Source: Pirellulales bacterium | Lineage (GTDB): Bacteria > Planctomycetota > Planctomycetia > Pirellulales > PALSA-1355 | Assembly (NCBI GenBank): GCA_022844125.1 | Contig: JALHMI010000005.1 | Location: forward strand, 335,768 to 399,767 | DNA length: 64,000 nt | Direction: 5' to 3' | Shown here: piece by piece, positions 8,298 to 16,511 of the stretch | Layout of the letters: each line of letters begins with the position of its first letter | Numbering within the stretch: position 1 is the first letter of the stretch | Position numbers and translations under genes: made by a program | The notes under the pieces: generated by a model | Told to the model about the DNA's origin: nothing | Seen by the model: only the letters and a program-made list of their open reading frames with translations | Database searches by the model: none

Positions 8298-9070
8298 CAG
8301 ATCGGGGGGAACTGTGAGAGCACGCGATTGCGTTGCTCTAGAAATGCTCGACGCAATGATACCACAAAGCGATTCTCAATTGCGCCGTGCGTTCGAAGGA
8401 ACTCTTCGCCGAGCACTCGCTTGCGATCTTCCGGCAATCCCGCGCCAACAATCGCACAGCGGCAGTTAATCGTTTCACCTGGTGGCAGCATCGGATCACC
8501 CGGAGCAAATGCCGAAGCGCCGCCGATTTTGAAGTAGTCATCGATTCCGACAATTTGGCCATCGGCCTCGGCATGCGTCTCCCGTTCCCGCCCATCTATG
8601 ACCGTCGACCATTCTTTCTGCTGATAGCCTTCCTTTCCTAGCGTCTTTACCGTTCCATCATTGATGACACCGGTCAGCTCTGTCCTAGCAATTCGGAGCG
8701 AGCGATAGCCCGTTGACTGTCCGTAGAGTTGATCGATCCGTTTGGCTAGTTGCCTTACACTTTCACCCTGCTCTATCGATGCCTTCAGAGCCGCGGCGAT
8801 TTCGTCCTTCGTGGTGAAGATAGCCTTGGAAGCATGTTCGAGGCTTCGAGCTTCGAGTGCTTTTCGCACGGCGAGCGTGAACACATCTTCCGGCTTGGCC
8901 TTGCCCGGACCCTGCTTGAGCCCCATATCGATGCCCTTGCGAAAGGCGAGCACGAAGAATGGGAAATAAAGCGCAGCCCACGATTTCTTCTCCGCCTCTT
9001 CATCGAAGAACTCGTCGGCCGAACTGGGGATGCTTTCGAGGAGCCGTCGCTGTGTTTGTTTTTGCTCTAC
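8297..9070 (-). CDS. MuF-like head morphogenesis protein, apparent GTA start
   Basis: The frame encodes 257 residues if read from a GTA at 9070. Its C-terminal half holds the phage Mu gpF/SPP1 gp7 type domain with SLRIARTELTGVINDGT, WSTVIDGRERETHAEADGQ, and the closing PPGETINCRCAI, whose cysteines probably hold a metal. The frame opens after a TGA and has no ATG, GTG or TTG until 8953, which would cut 39 well-coded residues (EQKQTQRRLLESIPSS...). The GTA overlaps the portal TAG stop as GTAG. MuF proteins are minor head proteins bound to the portal. Confidence 0.85.
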   Translation of the reverse strand, partial: VEQKQTQRRLLESIPSSADEFFDEEAEKKSWAALYFPFFVLAFRKGIDMGLKQGPGKAKPEDVFTLAVRKALEARSLEHASKAIFTTKDEIAAALKASIEQGESVRQLAKRIDQLYGQSTGYRSLRIARTELTGVINDGTVKTLGKEGYQQKEWSTVIDGRERETHAEADGQIVGIDDYFKIGGASAFAPGDPMLPPGETINCRCAIVGAGLPEDRKRVLGEEFLRTHGAIENRFVVSLRRAFLEQRNRVLSQFPPI

Positions 9071-10344
9071 GTTAAAGGGGCCAACTCAGGGGGCGGCTGG
9101 CCGGCAGGGATGCTCATGAGCGGCTGATATGGCACGTCCGTCACACCGACAATGCCGAGCGGCTCCATCCCGAACATCTTGCGCATCTCGTCTGGCGAGA
9201 TTGCTCCGCTATTGAACAGCAGCGATGCTGTTTGGCGCTTCTCCTCCACGTTGTCTGGCACCGGATCGTCAAAGGAGAACTCATTCCTCTGATTGCCTGT
9301 GAATGCCGGCTTGAAGTCATTGTTCAACGTGTCGAATACGCTTTCGACGAAAGGCAGAACTCCGAATCGCATGAACACGTAGATTGCGGCCTCGGCGTTG
9401 GCACGAGTCACGGAATCGGTCTGACCAAGCACCTCCAAGCTGACGCCATAGTTCGCGAGAATCTCGTCCTTATTCGAGTCCTTGCCCTCCAAGAACTGCA
9501 TGTCGGAGTTCGTCTGCTGGGTCTCCTTGAAGTCCATACCGCCTGTGAGCACGCCGACTCGCCCAGCATTCTCAGTACCCTTGTAGAGTGAATCCCATGT
9601 CGTCTTAAGTCGCTTAAGCCTGGCCTCATCCGGATTCTTGTCTTCAACTTTGATGAACCCCGGCGGAACACCGTTATTCTCAAGCCGCTTGAGGTTCATT
9701 TTCTCAGCTTCTCGGTAGGTATCGAGCGCGTACCGAATTTGCTGTGTCGGCGCATGACCGCGCGTCCAGTCCTTCGGATCAGGGAGCTTGAAGTGGACTA
9801 CGTCGAGTGGATCGAGAATGGTTTCTTTGCCCGGAATCTTATAGATGTAGTGCAACAGATCGCCAGTGTTCGGGTCGTTCTTGATGTAGACGTTGCCCGG
9901 CACCAAGAGATCGAGACGCGTCGGCACACCATTGATGCGACGTCGGCCGTCGAGCAACCAGAAGGCTTCACCAAGTAAGCACAGGTGCATTCCCGTGATG
10001 TAGCGAAGCTGGAATCCCGTGAGCTTCGAGCGGCCCGCGGCAATCGGCTGCGGACAATTGAGGACTTCGAGCAAGTCGCTCTCATCGTTCTCGAAGTACC
10101 GATAGCCGTCCTTTGTTTTTGTTCGGAGCCGCGGCGTGATGCGGGCTAGTTCTCCCGCGATCTTCTTTACCGAAGCCCCAAGCCAGACGTTGTAGTCAAA
10201 TGCTTCAAGCGATTCCTGCGGCTTAAACGGTGCGGGAACGCCGGTGTATTGGTAGTTCAACTGGTTCGGCAGCGGCTGTGACCGAAAGACGCGTCCAAAA
10301 GCTGAAGCAGCTTTGCCGAGACGCGACACGAAAGATTCGGGCAT
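9067..10344 (-). CDS. HK97-family portal protein
   Basis: The 425-residue protein forms the head vertex ring through which DNA is packaged. It has the family order: N-terminal basic segment, the clip/stem helices, TRANAEAAIYVFMRFGVLPF near residue 350, and the DPLDVVHFKL plus YGVSLEVLGQ elements. I start it at the ATG at 10344; the upstream ATG/GTG at 10386 adds 14 poorly coded residues. Downstream, the TAG stop overlaps the MuF-like frame. The nearest terminase gene is 4.6 kb upstream, unusually far, because of the intervening accessory island. Confidence 0.93.
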   Translation of the reverse strand: MPESFVSRLGKAASAFGRVFRSQPLPNQLNYQYTGVPAPFKPQESLEAFDYNVWLGASVKKIAGELARITPRLRTKTKDGYRYFENDESDLLEVLNCPQPIAAGRSKLTGFQLRYITGMHLCLLGEAFWLLDGRRRINGVPTRLDLLVPGNVYIKNDPNTGDLLHYIYKIPGKETILDPLDVVHFKLPDPKDWTRGHAPTQQIRYALDTYREAEKMNLKRLENNGVPPGFIKVEDKNPDEARLKRLKTTWDSLYKGTENAGRVGVLTGGMDFKETQQTNSDMQFLEGKDSNKDEILANYGVSLEVLGQTDSVTRANAEAAIYVFMRFGVLPFVESVFDTLNNDFKPAFTGNQRNEFSFDDPVPDNVEEKRQTASLLFNSGAISPDEMRKMFGMEPLGIVGVTDVPYQPLMSIPAGQPPPELAPLT

Positions 10345-10447
10345 TGACGTGTGGGATTGTACACGTCGATGGAGCGATGACGCCAATCATGATGAGCTAT
10401 GCTTGATTGCGTGGACCCAATCCACTGTCACTCATGAGGGCCGGACA

Positions 10448-10723
10448 ATGAAGCGTATGGTCGGACAAGTCGCCGTTCTCGAAATATCGAGTCGCGACAC
10501 ATTCAACTGGGAAAAAAGAAACGAACAAGAGATCGAATGGCTGCGATACCAAGCAATCTCATTTGCGATTGAAAACAATGCGAGGGAATACAAGATCATC
10601 AATGCCGAGCAAAGAGAATTCGAGCACAAACCCACACCGTCCGCCCTGCCCGAACTGACCTACGTGAAGAAACCGGCTCCCAAGCCCGAAGACCCAGATC
10701 AAATCCCACCGAAACGTGAATAA
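10448..10723 (+). CDS. small hypothetical protein, 91 aa
   Basis: This is a rightward gene in a leftward region. From the ATG at 10448, preceded by GAGGGCC about 9 bases upstream, it codes for a 91-residue protein with a helical core (NEQEIEWLRYQAISFAIEN) and a Pro/Lys-rich tail. It converges with the next leftward gene and overlaps its end by 25 bases. No family recognised. Composition and a plausible ribosome site support it, but it could be one of the accessory genes acquired by the phage. Confidence 0.5.
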   Translation: MKRMVGQVAVLEISSRDTFNWEKRNEQEIEWLRYQAISFAIENNAREYKIINAEQREFEHKPTPSALPELTYVKKPAPKPEDPDQIPPKRE

Positions 10724-10884
10724 CCATTATTCGGCCGCATGCCATTGTACTCGCCCTTCGGCCGGAGCGTGGCCTTACCCCATGCATGGCAGGCACAGAA
10801 CTTGGAGCCATCCATTGCCTCACGCATGCACTTTCGGTGCGAGCAGATAAGGACGCCTGCGATGAACAGGGTCTTAAGCCTCAT
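10699..10884 (-). CDS. small cysteine-containing protein, 61 aa
   Basis: The ATG at 10884 overlaps the end of the upstream gene by 11 bases. The product starts with a short hydrophobic stretch (LKTLFIAGVLIC) followed by cysteines and histidines in a C-x4-C then C-x-C-H arrangement, which might bind zinc or be a short lipoprotein-like signal. Function is unknown. Confidence 0.45.
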   Translation of the reverse strand: MRLKTLFIAGVLICSHRKCMREAMDGSKFCACHAWGKATLRPKGEYNGMRPNNGYSRFGGI

Positions 10885-11188
10885 CAATGGTCGGTTTGGC
10901 ATTCGGTACATCCTCCGGCTTCAGCAATCGGTGCCCACGATTCGGCAGGAACTTCTTCAATTCGCTGCGCTTATTCAGGAAGGCCTTCGGAGCGAAGTAA
11001 ATCCACCGGTGCGAGTGGAAGTCTTTCGCCATCTTGAGAATGCGGCGATGCGACAGAACGAATGTCGCTGGGTAGACGTCCGTCGCAACCCCTTCAAGCC
11101 TCGCTCCACACAGCCAAAGGTATGCTGCCAGCCCAATGTCGGTCGTATTGATCACCGTGATGCGTGGAGTCGATCTAAACAAGCCCAT
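10874..11188 (-). CDS. DUF5659-like small phage protein
   Basis: The 104-residue protein contains TTDIGLAAYLWLCGARLEGV, VYPATFVLSHRR and SELKKFL, an arrangement like the small DUF5659 family of phage and bacterial proteins, in which a D-I-x-L-A-A-Y-L segment is followed by an aromatic strand and a closing helix. The match is from memory and partial. It lies in a run of overlapping small genes between portal and terminase (start 11188, overlapping the gene upstream). Confidence 0.6.
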   Translation of the reverse strand: MGLFRSTPRITVINTTDIGLAAYLWLCGARLEGVATDVYPATFVLSHRRILKMAKDFHSHRWIYFAPKAFLNKRSELKKFLPNRGHRLLKPEDVPNAKPTIDEA

Positions 11189-11346
11189 CAGCGTTTGCGG
11201 AACAAATCAGAATGTCTCTCCGCATAAGCCAAGAGGAGATCAAGGAGCTTCGAGCGACCACCACGTCGGCCGTAGCCGAGCTTCACAGCCAAGTTTGTCC
11301 AGCTGTCGAAGAGAGGGCCTTTGATGGTTGGCCGTCGGAGCTTCAT
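11188..11346 (-). CDS. small basic protein, 52 aa
   Basis: Starting at the ATG at 11346, which overlaps the upstream stop as ATGA, the product is basic and mostly helical (LFDSWTNLAVKLGYGRRGG then SKLLDLLLAYAERHS). The layout is compatible with a small DNA-binding protein, but no clear helix-turn-helix is visible. Tight coupling with its neighbours makes it likely to be translated. Confidence 0.5.
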   Translation of the reverse strand: MKLRRPTIKGPLFDSWTNLAVKLGYGRRGGRSKLLDLLLAYAERHSDLFRKR

Positions 11347-11516
11347 GAACGACGACCGTAATGAAATCGCCACTCAAAGCTCAATCCAGCGATTCCAAAG
11401 CCGAAGTGCCCGACCCTTTGATTCCTCGGGCAAGCGCAGTCCTCACTCCAGAGTGCCAGTCCGAACCAGATGAACTCGCTTTCGGAACGCCAGTGATTCT
11501 CAAAGTCGAACGTCAT
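11343..11516 (-). CDS. small phage protein, 57 aa
   Basis: From the ATG at 11516 the product begins MTFDFENHWRSESEFIWFG and is rich in aromatic residues and glycine (FGFGIAGLSFEWRFHYG), like the small beta-strand proteins often found scattered in phage genomes. The stop overlaps the following start. Function unknown; a second in-frame start at 11537 is possible. Confidence 0.5.
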   Translation of the reverse strand: MTFDFENHWRSESEFIWFGLALWSEDCACPRNQRVGHFGFGIAGLSFEWRFHYGRRS

Positions 11517-11578
11517 GCTTGCGCCAGAGTAGCGCAAAGAGTCCCTGATGCAAGCGGATCAAGGACATCACTTGACGC

Positions 11579-11986
11579 TCACCTACGATTCATGCGGCGT
11601 TGCGCCAGCCCCTCAAATGCAAGAGTAGAGATCTGCATCCGGGCATCATCGAGCGATTCCTTCAGCCCTTTCGTCATTGGAAGAGACGATGCGAAGATCC
11701 GCTCGACTATGTCGCGCACGTCCTGAGAGCGAACCGCCCGCTTCCCCATGTGCTCGACATGCACTCCCATCGAAACGATCGCAGAGAGACCCTGCCAGTG
11801 CTTGATGCATTTGTCGAACGCGTCCTCACTCGTCGGCTCCGGTAATGCCTGAAGGTCGCTCATCCGTTTTGTTGCCAGCTTTTGAAGCAGCGACGAACTA
11901 TTGCGAGTCATATGAGCGATGAACACATCGCCATTGATAAGTTGCATCTTCCAGTCGTTTTTAATTCGCTCGGGCGTGCGTTTCAT
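11579..11986 (-). CDS. hypothetical protein, 135 aa
   Basis: The ATG at 11986 is preferred over 12004 because the latter lies inside the upstream gene. The protein is mostly helical (DWKMQLINGDVFIAHMTRN..., ALAFEGL) with a Lys/Arg-rich end. It is the first of two adjacent genes without recognised family; its start overlaps the upstream gene by a few bases near 11994. No membrane segment or signal peptide. Confidence 0.55.
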   Translation of the reverse strand: MKRTPERIKNDWKMQLINGDVFIAHMTRNSSSLLQKLATKRMSDLQALPEPTSEDAFDKCIKHWQGLSAIVSMGVHVEHMGKRAVRSQDVRDIVERIFASSLPMTKGLKESLDDARMQISTLAFEGLAQRRMNRR

Positions 11987-11993
11987 GGTTCGG

Positions 11994-12539
11994 TTACTTC
12001 CCAAGTGGCAAATGGGGTGCGAACTCCTTGAGTGCCTTGCGGGCAGCTTCCTCCGTTGCCCACTGAATCTGGCATCGCTTATATCTCAGCCACGGATCGT
12101 GATGGTCTGGGCTCGCCGGATCGAAGAACTCCTCGGGCATCGTGCTCTGATACATGCAGTTCAGAATTCGATCCTCCTGGACGGTCACTACAACCGCGTG
12201 GAGGAATTTCGTGCATATCCCGAAGACTGCCTCAGGAGTTGGCTCGTCCAAGCTGGTCAGCATCTCAATGACGACGCGCTTCGGGACGACATGCTCGTGG
12301 CATAAGGCCGCGTATTTCTTTCCATCCCTGCGATTCATCGCATAGACGATCATCGCCATCCCTGTCCAGTATGGGCATCCTTCGTACTTTCCGTTGAACT
12401 CCGTCCACACCCACATTGCGTCCTTGAGTACAGCTAGCTTCGTTCCAAGTTTGACTGGCGCCTTCAGAATGAAGGCGATGTCCGTTGCGATCTCTTCCTT
12501 CGAACGGAAGCGAGGACTGCCGGGCTTTATTTGAACCAT
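11994..12539 (-). CDS. hypothetical protein, 181 aa
   Basis: Read from the ATG at 12539 (a GTG at 12542 is adjacent), this 181-residue soluble protein has mixed alpha/beta sequence with KLGTKLAVLKDAMWVWTEF, and two cysteine/aromatic pairs. No domain recognised. The ATG shares its A with the TGA of a very short upstream frame (TGATG), the same coupling used elsewhere in this phage. Confidence 0.6.
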   Translation of the reverse strand: MVQIKPGSPRFRSKEEIATDIAFILKAPVKLGTKLAVLKDAMWVWTEFNGKYEGCPYWTGMAMIVYAMNRRDGKKYAALCHEHVVPKRVVIEMLTSLDEPTPEAVFGICTKFLHAVVVTVQEDRILNCMYQSTMPEEFFDPASPDHHDPWLRYKRCQIQWATEEAARKALKEFAPHLPLGK

Positions 12540-12610
12540 CACTCATCATCCTTCAGTGGCTTTTCAACGGCGTCTGGTATCTCGATGTTGAAAGGTCCGA
12601 TGATTGGCAC
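12539..12610 (-). CDS. very short ORF, possibly the 3' end of an interrupted gene
   Basis: The frame RLVLRVPIIGPFNIEIPDA is well coded, ends PLKDDE and its TGA overlaps the next ATG. The only ordinary in-frame start is a GTG at 12610, giving 23 residues; the open frame continues upstream into the end of the SEFIR-domain gene without a stop. It may be the truncated tail of a gene that was cut when the cassette at 12.7-14.9 kb arrived. This is an inference. Confidence 0.3.
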   Translation of the reverse strand: MPIIGPFNIEIPDAVEKPLKDDE

Positions 12611-12657
12611 GCGCAGAACAAGTCGACGGTCGGACGCTGCACATTGGCTTGACAGCC

Positions 12658-14121
12658 TTATAGCCGATCGCGCCTGGCGACCTCCCGGATGACCTCGATA
12701 TTCAAAGCATCTGCGATGCTGAGGCTGTGGAACCTGTCCAGCCTCCTAACAAGCTGGCCATTGAGTTCTGCTTCGCGGTACTTCTCCACGAGCGCTCCGA
12801 GTGACGATACCCGAAGAAGCTGCTTTATTGCCTTTGCTCCCATAGGCGATGTGGCCTTTGCGAACAACTCCACGCTTCCCTTCACGTAAACTGCACAATG
12901 CGGATACCAAGAATTCGCCGATCCACCGGGAAAGAAGCCGCTGATGAATAGCAAAAAATCCGCCTGTACGAGTTCGCGAGCAGAGATACGCGGATCCGTC
13001 GCACGTTCAACGATAAGTGAGGCCACCACGCTAGTTCGATTCAGCTTCAGTCGGTTATTTCGAAACTCATCCAAGCTCTGCATGTAGATGTTGAAGGCAC
13101 CGATTTTTTCCTGCGCGAACTCGCCACGCCCGAGCTGCATCTCCACCGAGTACGTGGTCTCCATCAACAGTGCCGCAGTCGAGTAGCGTCGTCTTTTGAC
13201 CAAACACGCGATGGCGTACAGGATCAGCTCATAAATTATGAATCGATAATTGTCGAACGAGACCTCGGTGTACGAGCCAAGATGGACCGGATGATCTCGG
13301 TATGGCGCGATGCGCTCCAAGAATGAAATCAATAGTGCCTGCGATTCCTCGTCATCCATGTATCCGGCGATCAGAAGCATTGTTTCAATGAAGCTGTTCC
13401 GATAGGGCAAGAAATCCCCAATGCTCTTTACGACCTTTTCGTCGCACTCCTTTTCGTGGGCAACGATAGTGATTCGGAAACCCTCCAGCGCCTCCAGAAA
13501 CTCATCGAAGTAATCCTGCAAAAGGGCATGGACATGCGGCTTTCCCTTGCTTACAGCATCTCGTAAGCGAGCCAGCGGCGCAGTGATTCTCGGCAGAGGG
13601 GCGGCGTCCGCAAGCAAGTAGGACGGCGTCTTCCCTAGCGGCGGCTTGGCAAGGTCTGGCTTGCCATAGATGTTCCGCAGAAGTCGATCCATCGACGTTT
13701 CGAATTCCGCATCGTTGCAGAAATCAATGTATATCCGCCCCCGTAAGTAAACAGGGACGCACTCTTTGCCTTCACCATCGCGCTCGCGAATGATCGGAAT
13801 AAATTTCTCTTGCTTTGCCTGGCTATAAACCTCGGATGAAATGATCAGCGTCTCGGTCCCCACTCCACCTCGCCTGCCATCGGCCTTGTCGGCGTACATC
13901 TGGTCGCTGACGATCAACACTTTGACGATAGATTGATCTGTGACCATTTGCTCCATGAAGGCGTGCTTATCGTGGCCTTCCTTAAGGTCCCACTGATCGA
14001 AAACCACCTCGACCCCGTCAGCCATAAGGCGTTGCGCGAGCTGAACCACCCACTCGACATGTTCTTCTGACGTCCAGCTATATGAGATCGCGACTTTCGG
14101 GAGTTTTTCTTCTTCAGTCAT
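12658..14121 (-). CDS. SEFIR/TIR-like domain protein, candidate phage-defence effector
   Basis: The 487-residue protein starts (ATG 14121) with a domain of the SEFIR/TIR group, about residues 8-135: KVAISYSWTSEEHVEWV, LMADGVEVVFDQWDLKEGHD, IVKVLIVSDQMY and TETLIISSEVYSQ, followed by RGRIYIDF. Such domains in bacteria serve in antiphage systems, many by cleaving NAD+; Glu97 (in SSEVY) is a candidate catalytic residue but this is not proven here. The remaining 350 residues are helical with no recognised domain and may sense the trigger. It is the last gene of a three-gene operon, in phage DNA, so it may exclude competing phages. Confidence 0.75.
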   Translation of the reverse strand: MTEEEKLPKVAISYSWTSEEHVEWVVQLAQRLMADGVEVVFDQWDLKEGHDKHAFMEQMVTDQSIVKVLIVSDQMYADKADGRRGGVGTETLIISSEVYSQAKQEKFIPIIRERDGEGKECVPVYLRGRIYIDFCNDAEFETSMDRLLRNIYGKPDLAKPPLGKTPSYLLADAAPLPRITAPLARLRDAVSKGKPHVHALLQDYFDEFLEALEGFRITIVAHEKECDEKVVKSIGDFLPYRNSFIETMLLIAGYMDDEESQALLISFLERIAPYRDHPVHLGSYTEVSFDNYRFIIYELILYAIACLVKRRRYSTAALLMETTYSVEMQLGRGEFAQEKIGAFNIYMQSLDEFRNNRLKLNRTSVVASLIVERATDPRISARELVQADFLLFISGFFPGGSANSWYPHCAVYVKGSVELFAKATSPMGAKAIKQLLRVSSLGALVEKYREAELNGQLVRRLDRFHSLSIADALNIEVIREVARRDRL

Positions 14122-14161
14122 GACTTTCTCACGCTTAACTGTAAATGGCACGTGTTCGAAA

Positions 14162-14554
14162 TTAACCCGATCCCAGTGTGGCCTTGCACACCGTGCACTG
14201 CCGACGCTGCGAGTTCAGCCGCGTCGTCGGAGACTTCTGGCCTTTCGTCGACCAACATGCCGGGCAGTAAAGCTCTGTATCCCCTTCGAACAAATAGCAG
14301 CCCCATTTCTTCTTCGGCTGTTCACCTGCATTTTTCTCCTTGAGCTTGCGATTCTCCTCCAGCAGCTCACCGTACTGCGTTTTCAGTTCCGCCATCTGAA
14401 GATTTGCCTCAGCGAGCTGTTGCGCCAACTCGGCGATCAACATCTTCAGTTCGGCATTTGCCAGCACCTTCGAGGCTTCGTAGACTTTCTTCGACGTGTC
14501 GTATGCCGTCTTTACGGCCCCGACCGCTGCTCCTACGCTAAAAGCTTCAGGCAT
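14162..14554 (-). CDS. coiled-coil protein with C-terminal zinc ribbon
   Basis: The 130-residue protein has a short hydrophobic start (FSVGAAVGAVKTAYD), a coiled coil (about residues 35-75: LIAELAQQLAEANLQMAELK) and a four-cysteine zinc ribbon at the end (CPACWS...RRQCTVCKATLG). It overlaps the upstream gene by 8 bases and precedes the SEFIR-domain gene by 40 bases. It could be an oligomerising partner or adaptor of that effector. Function is inferred only from context. Confidence 0.6.
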   Translation of the reverse strand: MPEAFSVGAAVGAVKTAYDTSKKVYEASKVLANAELKMLIAELAQQLAEANLQMAELKTQYGELLEENRKLKEKNAGEQPKKKWGCYLFEGDTELYCPACWSTKGQKSPTTRLNSQRRQCTVCKATLGSG

Positions 14555-14918
14555 CGATCTCCTCCTTCAACGCGTCCTTGAATCCATGCCAATCGAACGC
14601 AAACTTACTCTTCGGCCCCTCATCGGTTTGCTGAAAGTCGAAGCAGACGCCTCTGTAATTCATGGATTCCAATGCCCCCATGAATCCGTAAAGCTGCTCC
14701 CAGAAATCGATGCATCGAATCAGGTAACCCTCCGGTCGGGCGCGTTCCGCGAGTAGCTCCTCAGAGAAGAGGCACATGTAGTTGCCTTTCTCAGCGTTCA
14801 TCGTAAGTAGGCTGTTCCCCGAACTGATTGCGAATAACGGCAAGTCAAAGTGGCAGTCGCCGATCTGCATTTCCAGTGCTCCAAGCAGCGCGTGTACATG
14901 CGTCAACCAACCCCTCAT
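14547..14918 (-). CDS. hypothetical protein, first gene of the SEFIR cassette
   Basis: The ATG at 14918 gives 123 residues; longer versions run into the terminase gene. The protein is soluble, with acidic and aromatic segments (MRGWLTHVHALLGALEMQ, FWEQLYGFMGALESMNYRG). It heads the three-gene cassette, about 82 bases after the terminase stop, so a promoter could lie there. No recognised domain. Confidence 0.5.
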   Translation of the reverse strand: MRGWLTHVHALLGALEMQIGDCHFDLPLFAISSGNSLLTMNAEKGNYMCLFSEELLAERARPEGYLIRCIDFWEQLYGFMGALESMNYRGVCFDFQQTDEGPKSKFAFDWHGFKDALKEEIDA

Positions 14919-15000
14919 TGTGGCAATTCGCGGTCCCCCGTCAAGAACCCAGATTCTGCCCAAAAAATCTGGCTTGCGCAAAATTTGGAAACGCAGGCCG

Positions 15001-16497
15001 CTACAAGATGATGATCTGCCCAACCTCGGCATTGCTCGCAGCCACAAGCGACAAAGCGCATCCGTCCGGAGCGTCGTCTCGGGCACCAGGTTTGTCGGGA
15101 TGATGGACGCTCAAGTACTCGCCTTCCTTGAGATATTCGCGTTCCAGCTCGATCATCTGACCCTCAAATTCTGATGTGAGCGAGTGATCCGCAGGATAGG
15201 TGAACCGCAGTTGGTCCTCCGGATCCCGGAACAGGGCAGCTTCAAAGTGCAGGTACAGCGTGTTTTTTGACTGGGTCGTGAATGCGAAGTGGCTGTCTTC
15301 GTCGATCGGGAGCTGGGTTTTCGAGGCCAGCATCTCCATCGGGGCGTCGCCGGCCGAGCCTGTGGAGTCACCGCGGACGGCTGAGATTCGCTCAGCATAG
15401 GTGAATTCCTCCTCCACGATCGAGCCGTCGTCCTTCAGGACCAAGCGTTTCCGCTTCTCGGCTAGCCATTCGTCGATCAGGCGGCACTGCTCTTCGTACG
15501 GCACGTGCGGCACCTTCAGCATGTCCACCAGGTCATTGAACTCATTTGCGACCATTGCCCACGTGTTGTCGCTCCGGCGCGCCCAGTCGATGCCCAGGCC
15601 CAGGCGATCCATCCTGATCGGCGTCGCCATCGGCCGACCACAGGAGATCAGACGTTCGCGCGACACGAAGTTCCCAGCTTCGATCGTGTCTTCGAGGTAG
15701 AAGTTGCGTTTAATCTCCGGATTCTCGCGGCCGAGCTGGCGAAGCAGCCTTTGGAACGCGTTCTCATATTCGAGATGCTTCGGGTTTCCGGTCTCATCGA
15801 ACTTCTTCCGGCGATCCGCGATCACCCGGTCCACGTTGCAGACGATCGACCTGCTGTGCGGAAGCTCCCCGTCGCAGCCTTTCTTGAAGTCGCAGACATG
15901 CGTGCAGCCGACCCCGATCATCCATTTGACGCCGCCGGTTGAAGCCAACATCGGATCTAATTGGTCCGAGCGCTTCTGATCATCGGTCTTGTGGGCCTCC
16001 TCGACGATGAGCAGGTTGAGCGTCTTTGATTCGTTGTTCGTCGTGGGCGCCAGGGAGAACGTGAAGATTTCAGCAGCGAGCTTGTCGAATCGATATGCCC
16101 GGATTGTGTAGTTGTTGAACTCGCGATCCTCGACCTGCCAGGACTCGCGGAGAGCAACCAGCGACTTCTTGATGCGATCCGTGTCGGTCTTTGCCTGTTC
16201 ACCTCTTGGCGAGGCAATGCCGGCCATCAACGGATCGCCGACGAGCAAGGCGTAGAAGATAATCAGGAACCGGAGCAACAGCGTCACGGTTTCCGTCTTG
16301 CCCGATTGACGAGCGAGTTTGATGAAGACATCGACTGGCTCGACCAGGAGGGACGAGAAGCAGGCCTCGGCTATCTCGTTTTGATAGTCATACAGGTCGA
16401 AATCGAAGTTCAGCTTGCAGAAGACCCTGAAGTATCGAAGGGTCTTCTTGAGCGTGCGTTGACGCTGAGCCGGAGAAAGATCATGGAGAAAGGGCAG
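15001..16497 (-). CDS. terminase large subunit, frame starts at CTG
   Basis: The frame gives 498 residues from a CTG at 16497. It carries the ATPase Walker A LARQSGKTETVTLLL (about residues 63-77), Walker B-like LNLLIVEEAH, and the nuclease GLGIDWARRSDNTWAMV and later acidic residues. It pumps DNA into the prohead. The nearest ordinary in-frame start, GTG at 16287, lies after the Walker A and cannot be right. An ATG at 16507 just after the preceding stop is out of frame by +1 and would hit a stop after eight codons. So the gene uses a CTG start, a shift, or carries a frame error. Confidence 0.85.
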   Translation of the reverse strand: MPFLHDLSPAQRQRTLKKTLRYFRVFCKLNFDFDLYDYQNEIAEACFSSLLVEPVDVFIKLARQSGKTETVTLLLRFLIIFYALLVGDPLMAGIASPRGEQAKTDTDRIKKSLVALRESWQVEDREFNNYTIRAYRFDKLAAEIFTFSLAPTTNNESKTLNLLIVEEAHKTDDQKRSDQLDPMLASTGGVKWMIGVGCTHVCDFKKGCDGELPHSRSIVCNVDRVIADRRKKFDETGNPKHLEYENAFQRLLRQLGRENPEIKRNFYLEDTIEAGNFVSRERLISCGRPMATPIRMDRLGLGIDWARRSDNTWAMVANEFNDLVDMLKVPHVPYEEQCRLIDEWLAEKRKRLVLKDDGSIVEEEFTYAERISAVRGDSTGSAGDAPMEMLASKTQLPIDEDSHFAFTTQSKNTLYLHFEAALFRDPEDQLRFTYPADHSLTSEFEGQMIELEREYLKEGEYLSVHHPDKPGARDDAPDGCALSLVAASNAEVGQIIIL

Positions 16498-16511
16498 GCA
16501 AGCTCATTATG

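Noticed and set aside
9070-9120. TAG recoding (read-through of amber) to explain the odd starts
   Set aside because: Read-through of the portal TAG enters a frame without sensible coding, and the following genes are in different frames, so read-through cannot make the products.
14919-15086. Longer start for the first cassette gene
   Set aside because: The extension would lie inside the terminase coding region and reads as low-complexity shadow sequence.
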